Of a DNA stretch of 64,000 bases, positions 60,599 to 64,000 are shown in pieces (position 1 is the first letter of the stretch; each line of letters begins with the position of its first letter). Made by a program: the position numbers and the translations under genes. This DNA is from Sinotaia quadrata (lineage: Eukaryota; Mollusca; Gastropoda; Architaenioglossa; Viviparidae): NCBI GenBank assembly GCA_028829895.1, contig CM054179.1, positions 75,612,544 through 75,676,543 of the forward strand. The letters run 5' to 3'. The notes beneath the pieces are model-generated. The model saw only the letters and a list, made by a program, of their open reading frames with translations. It did no database searches and had not been told where the DNA came from.

Positions 60599-61440
60599 CA
60601 GTGGAACCCTGAGATAACATGAATTTGGATATAATGCGGACATGGTATAGCTTCCAAAATTTCTTATATTTATTCACACATGAAAGTTTTGTTTAGTATA
60701 AAAAATATTTAACTTCATTTTGGGGATGAGATCACATATGAATTTGAATATACATGTAATATGATCATGGCATGGTTCCTGAAATTTAAAATTAATGTTT
60801 AGGTATTTTTCTTGTACTAGGAAAAACTATTTTTTTTTAAAGTATGAGAAATAGTGTGTAAAATGTTTATTATCATTTTGGGGAAGAGTTCATGTATGAC
60901 TTTTAATATAAAACAATCCAAAATTTAACCATTTCACCAAGTTCTTTAAGTGTTATGTTAAAATAAACATTATCGGAAATGTTACTTATTGCTGATCCAT
61001 GAGTAAAGCCAGTAAGTTGTCTTTGTGATTATATTCAATTAATTCTGTATACAATCATTGCACAAACAATAGCTGATATGTGCTTCTTCTTTAACTGCAT
61101 ACACAGCCAGGCAGCTGACAAAGTGGTGGTTGATAAAAGATTCTCACAATTTAAAAAATCAAAAAACTAAAGCTGCCAACATGTTGGCTGAGTTTGGGGT
61201 GTTGCAATCAGTTGAAAGAAAATAATGTCCGCTTCATTAAATTTAATTGAAAGGGTATGAAATTGTACATGCATTCGGCTATTTTTTTTTTTTAAAGTGA
61301 CTCGTGACCATTGCAGGCCCACTGTACTTAGTTATCAGGCTTCATACATGTATTGTAAGACTCCGCATTAACATGGCCCTGCTATTAACACGATCCGATT
61401 TTACTGACCCCAATTATCACATTATAGCAAGGTTTCACTG
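60599..61440. mobile_element. Tigger/pogo-like DNA element (842 bp), non-autonomous
   Basis: Begins CAGTGGAACCCTGAGATAAC and ends ATTATAGCAAGGTTTCACTG, whose complement is CAGTGAAACCTTGCTATAAT. The ends match imperfectly over about 20 bp and both are flanked by TA (60597-60598 and 61441-61442). Sub-terminal stretches mimic each other too (ATAATGCGG at the left, CCGCATTAACATGG at the right). No transposase frame is visible. Confidence 0.7.
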
Positions 61441-62496
61441 TATATTGATAACCTTATGTTGGAGAAGAAAGTGGGTGGATGGGGACTCATTAAATATAGA
61501 CTAAAGATATATTTGTTTTCTCCTTTAGTAAGTTTTCCACCTACCAAAATATTGTGTGATGGTAAATATTTGTCTAATGTTGTGGAAGTGTGAAAGAGAG
61601 AAATCGTTTACAGCGCCCGCTTATCAGCCAAGTTAGAGAGATGAGTGATGTCTGATGGAGAATTATTAATAGCTTAAATTAAGATTCTCATCGCCTGTAA
61701 CTAGTTATGAAAGATTAATTAATAGTAATAATCATTAACTAAGTGGTGCTGGTGTCACACATAGTATGTTTTCTTTATTTTATACATTATTAATTTATTA
61801 TTTATATTTACTAAAGTTTACATCAAAATTTTCATATTTAACTAGGAATCATTTCAAGAAAATTATGAAAATTGACATTTTGAAGACAAGATTAATGAAA
61901 GTTCAATTTCTAGAGAATAAATTAACATACTCACTTATTTGTATTGCATCATCATGTAAACATTACAATATAAAATTACTATTTTGGGGAGGCAGCCATA
62001 TTGGTTTTGAGGATAAGGGAGATAACTCACTACACAGAACTTTAATGGAACAAGACCAAAAAAGAAAAAGACTGAATAATAGTATTTTACCAGTGAGGGA
62101 CATTTTTTAATGTAATCTAGAATGTAAAATGATAAATCCAAAGAATGGATATGATGATTTGTAAGAATTGCAAAGTTCACATTTCATACACACTATAAAA
62201 TGTTAACAATAATTGTAAATAAATTTGAAATAAATAGGTTTTATGAGATTGTGACTCAGTACTGGTTTTATATAATGCATTCCTCTTAAAAAGAAATAAT
62301 TACAAATATTTCTATGTGTGTCTTTCAGTTCTCATGTCCATTGTTTCAGGATGATGTAGGAGTAGGAAAAGACCTTACTCTCCAAAGACATCTTTTTAAG
62401 ACAGAAATAATTTTAAAATGCAAACATCTATCCATGCACATGTCAATTTGTATTTATGTATGAATGAATACTTGTTTGTGTATGTATGTGATATAT

Positions 62497-62577
62497 ATTG
62501 TGTGCGTGTGTGTGTGTGTGTGTACGTGTGTGTGTACGTGTGTGCATGCATGCATGTATGTGTGTGTGTGTGTGTGT
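62497..62577. repeat. TG microsatellite
   Basis: A (TG)n run interrupted by TACG and TGCA. The opposite-strand histidine/threonine frame over it is an artefact. Confidence 0.95.
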
Positions 62578-62819
62578 GAATTTTAGGTGTATGTACATTT
62601 GTAATATACATACAATCCAACAGTAAGCTTAAGTCTAATGTTGAAAGCAATGTTATGCTTAGGCTATTATTGTAGCTAGGTAAGAAATCTCACTCTTTGT
62701 GTCAGTATGTTTCAGTGCATGTGAACTCGTGCTATTTTATTTCTGCCTTTTTGATTCTCACATTCATATGAACCTCAAGATGTTTGCTTAAAAATTAGAA
62801 ATAACAATATCAAACCAAC

Positions 62820-63077
62820 CTGAGAATGAGTACTTTTTAAGTGCGATCTTAGCGCCAACAATGCCAAATTTTGAATCATGAATGTAATCATAATTAGGCA
62901 GTTTGTGCTTCAGAAATGCTTTAATAGTATAGTGTAGTTTGATGAGCTGGCTTTTAATCCACTCGTCACGTTGGTTGTTGCAGCTGGTGATGCCATCTTT
63001 GTACCCTGAGTGACTATCATGCCCTTGGCTGTCTGTCACATACACTTGACAGGTACTGAGAATAGGTGGTGTTGTCA
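62820..63077 (-). CDS. Exon e1 (first seen) of giant repeat protein
   Basis: The acceptor is TTTATAG and the exon starts with two bases of a split codon (phase 1), reading TTPPILSTCQVYVTDSQG onward. It ends phase 1 at a GTTGGT donor. It encodes about 86 residues starting at the T-P-P signature, then a cysteine (SCNNQRDEW) and a basic stretch. The phase-1 end matches e2, recreating a glycine (YSFSG then TTYLL). The TPP start implies at least one more upstream exon carrying the preceding strand, outside or unrecognised in the last kilobase of the window. Confidence 0.8.
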
Positions 63078-64000
63078 CTATAAATTGTAAATAATAATCT
63101 ATAAATGTAATCAGATCACATTAAAATTATTATTATTGATCATGATCATTTATGAACAAAAAGATCAAAGTATCACATGCACAAAATTATTAATGATCAT
63201 TTAGAAACAATACCACATTCACATTAATTTGCATAATAATATCTACAAAAAAATTATAGTATGAGTTATTGAACATAGAATGAAGTACCTATGAATTGCA
63301 GTCTTAATAAAAAGCAAAAATATTTCTTTGTAATTAATATTTCATTTTTCTGTTGCAGACTTCTCTATTTTAATTTATATTTCTAGAAATAAATGTAAAT
63401 ATATTTATTGTAATAATTATAAAAGAAACAATCAAAGAAGGGCATACATATTTTCACATCATCAATAAATTATTTTAAAATGTGTAGATAAAGCAGTTGA
63501 AATATTAATAAGATCATCATTTATATTTACTGATTTATCTATAAAAGCAATATTCTTAAATATTATTTCCAAAGCACTTAAAAATAAGACCCATGTTTAA
63601 GAGACTAACATTAAATATAACATCATCCCAACTGAATGAAATTAAATAAAACACTTGTATAGAAGTACACCTACAAATAAAAAAAAATCACTCATAATAT
63701 TTAAATATTTGGAAAAACGGCTTGATGCATCAGACAAATGCATTGTTGGTGAAGCTATAAATTGGTTTATTATAAATAACAAACAGAATTATCTGTTAAA
63801 TGTAAAACAATATTTTATTGTGTTTCTTAATATAATTATGTAATGTATAGTTGGGGTGAACAAGACAATAGATGTTAGTGTCATGTGCCACACTCATTCC
63901 CTTTATACATGACACCTTGGGCATGTATACAACCTCAAACTGACATGACTTGTTGCACATCAGGTAGATCGATAGCAAATATATAGCTTGTCCTCAGTCA
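63078..64000. other. Upstream intron (or unassigned end of window)
   Basis: AT-rich. A minus-strand open frame near 63796-63996 (contains MCNKSCQFEVVYMPKVSC) offers no donor in the phase 1 needed to join e1, so I cannot call it an exon. Confidence 0.4.

Larger units (their letters stand above)
59013..62819. other. Intron between e2 and e1
   Basis: A 3.8-kb intron with a Tigger/pogo-like element (60599-61440) and a TG microsatellite (62497-62577). The open frames at 61.77-62.18 kb overlap on both strands and have no recognisable content. Confidence 0.65.
2831..63077 (-). other. Giant multi-exon gene for a modular extracellular repeat protein (26 exons seen, 5'-incomplete)
   Basis: Gene span on the minus strand, covering introns as well as exons. 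I joined the exons by reading frame, GT/AG borders and splice phase. The summed CDS is 9,593 nt, about 3,196 residues plus a stop. The D-x-(T/S)-P-P signature or a close variant occurs about 15 times and the W-x-x-F-x-D-x-x-S-G signature about as often, always in the same order, so the protein is a string of one module of roughly 110-130 residues with some long insertions. Large invertebrate proteins of this kind are usually annotated as uncharacterised, fibronectin-III-like extracellular proteins. Dozens of N-x-(S/T) sequons and paired cysteines fit secretion. No hydrophobic C-terminal anchor is seen. The function is unknown. The N terminus lies outside the window, so a signal peptide or N-terminal membrane anchor cannot be assessed. 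Confidence 0.9.

Noticed and set aside
63796..63978. Additional upstream exon of the giant gene
   Set aside because: No donor in the phase needed to join e1 and no module motif in the translation.

Overview
The window is animal genomic DNA. It is AT-rich and intron-rich, full of minisatellites, microsatellites and decayed transposons, and only about 15% of it is recognisable coding sequence. Canonical GT/AG introns, hAT, Tigger-like and LINE remnants, a short TTAGGG run and the type of extracellular repeat protein encoded suggest an invertebrate. A mollusc or other lophotrochozoan is my best guess, but the species cannot be fixed from sequence alone.

Almost the whole window is one giant minus-strand gene. 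I could chain 26 coding exons from 63077 down to a stop codon at 2831-2833, with every junction but one (exon 2/3) agreeing in splice phase. They give about 9.6 kb of CDS and about 3,200 residues. The 5' end, including any signal peptide, lies beyond 64000. The protein is a serial array of extracellular modules of the same plan. A strand ending in A-x-N-x-x-G-L leads to D-x-(T/S)-P-P, then W-x-G-F-x-D-x-x-S-G-(I/L), then Y-x-x-x-(I/V)-G-(T/S), often followed by P-G-x-x-D. I read these as fibronectin-III/Ig-like beta-sandwich repeats with many N-glycosylation sequons. No transmembrane segment is visible at the C terminus. Exons are numbered e1 (63 kb) to e26 (2.8 kb) in transcription order.

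Layout in plus coordinates: 1-2830 is the 3' flank/UTR with a TAG-type microsatellite; 2831-13018 holds e26-e20; 13019-21002 is an 8-kb intron holding a CpG-rich promoter-like patch and what looks like the first two exons of a separate plus-strand gene; 21003-37045 holds e19-e12 with long introns; 37046-42641 is an intron with a decayed duplicate of part of exon e11; 42642-63077 holds e11-e1; 63078-64000 has no clear exon.

Mobile DNA: a 990-bp hAT element with perfect 8-bp target duplications (53604-54593), a 1.7-kb hAT element with near-perfect duplications and a nested MITE (47165-48897), a short hAT remnant near 24.2 kb, Tigger/pogo-like elements flanked by TA (60599-61440, perhaps 34262-34668), and two LINE 3' ends with AAT-type tails (56.57-57.12 kb). 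Several tandem duplications lie directly on splice sites of the giant gene.
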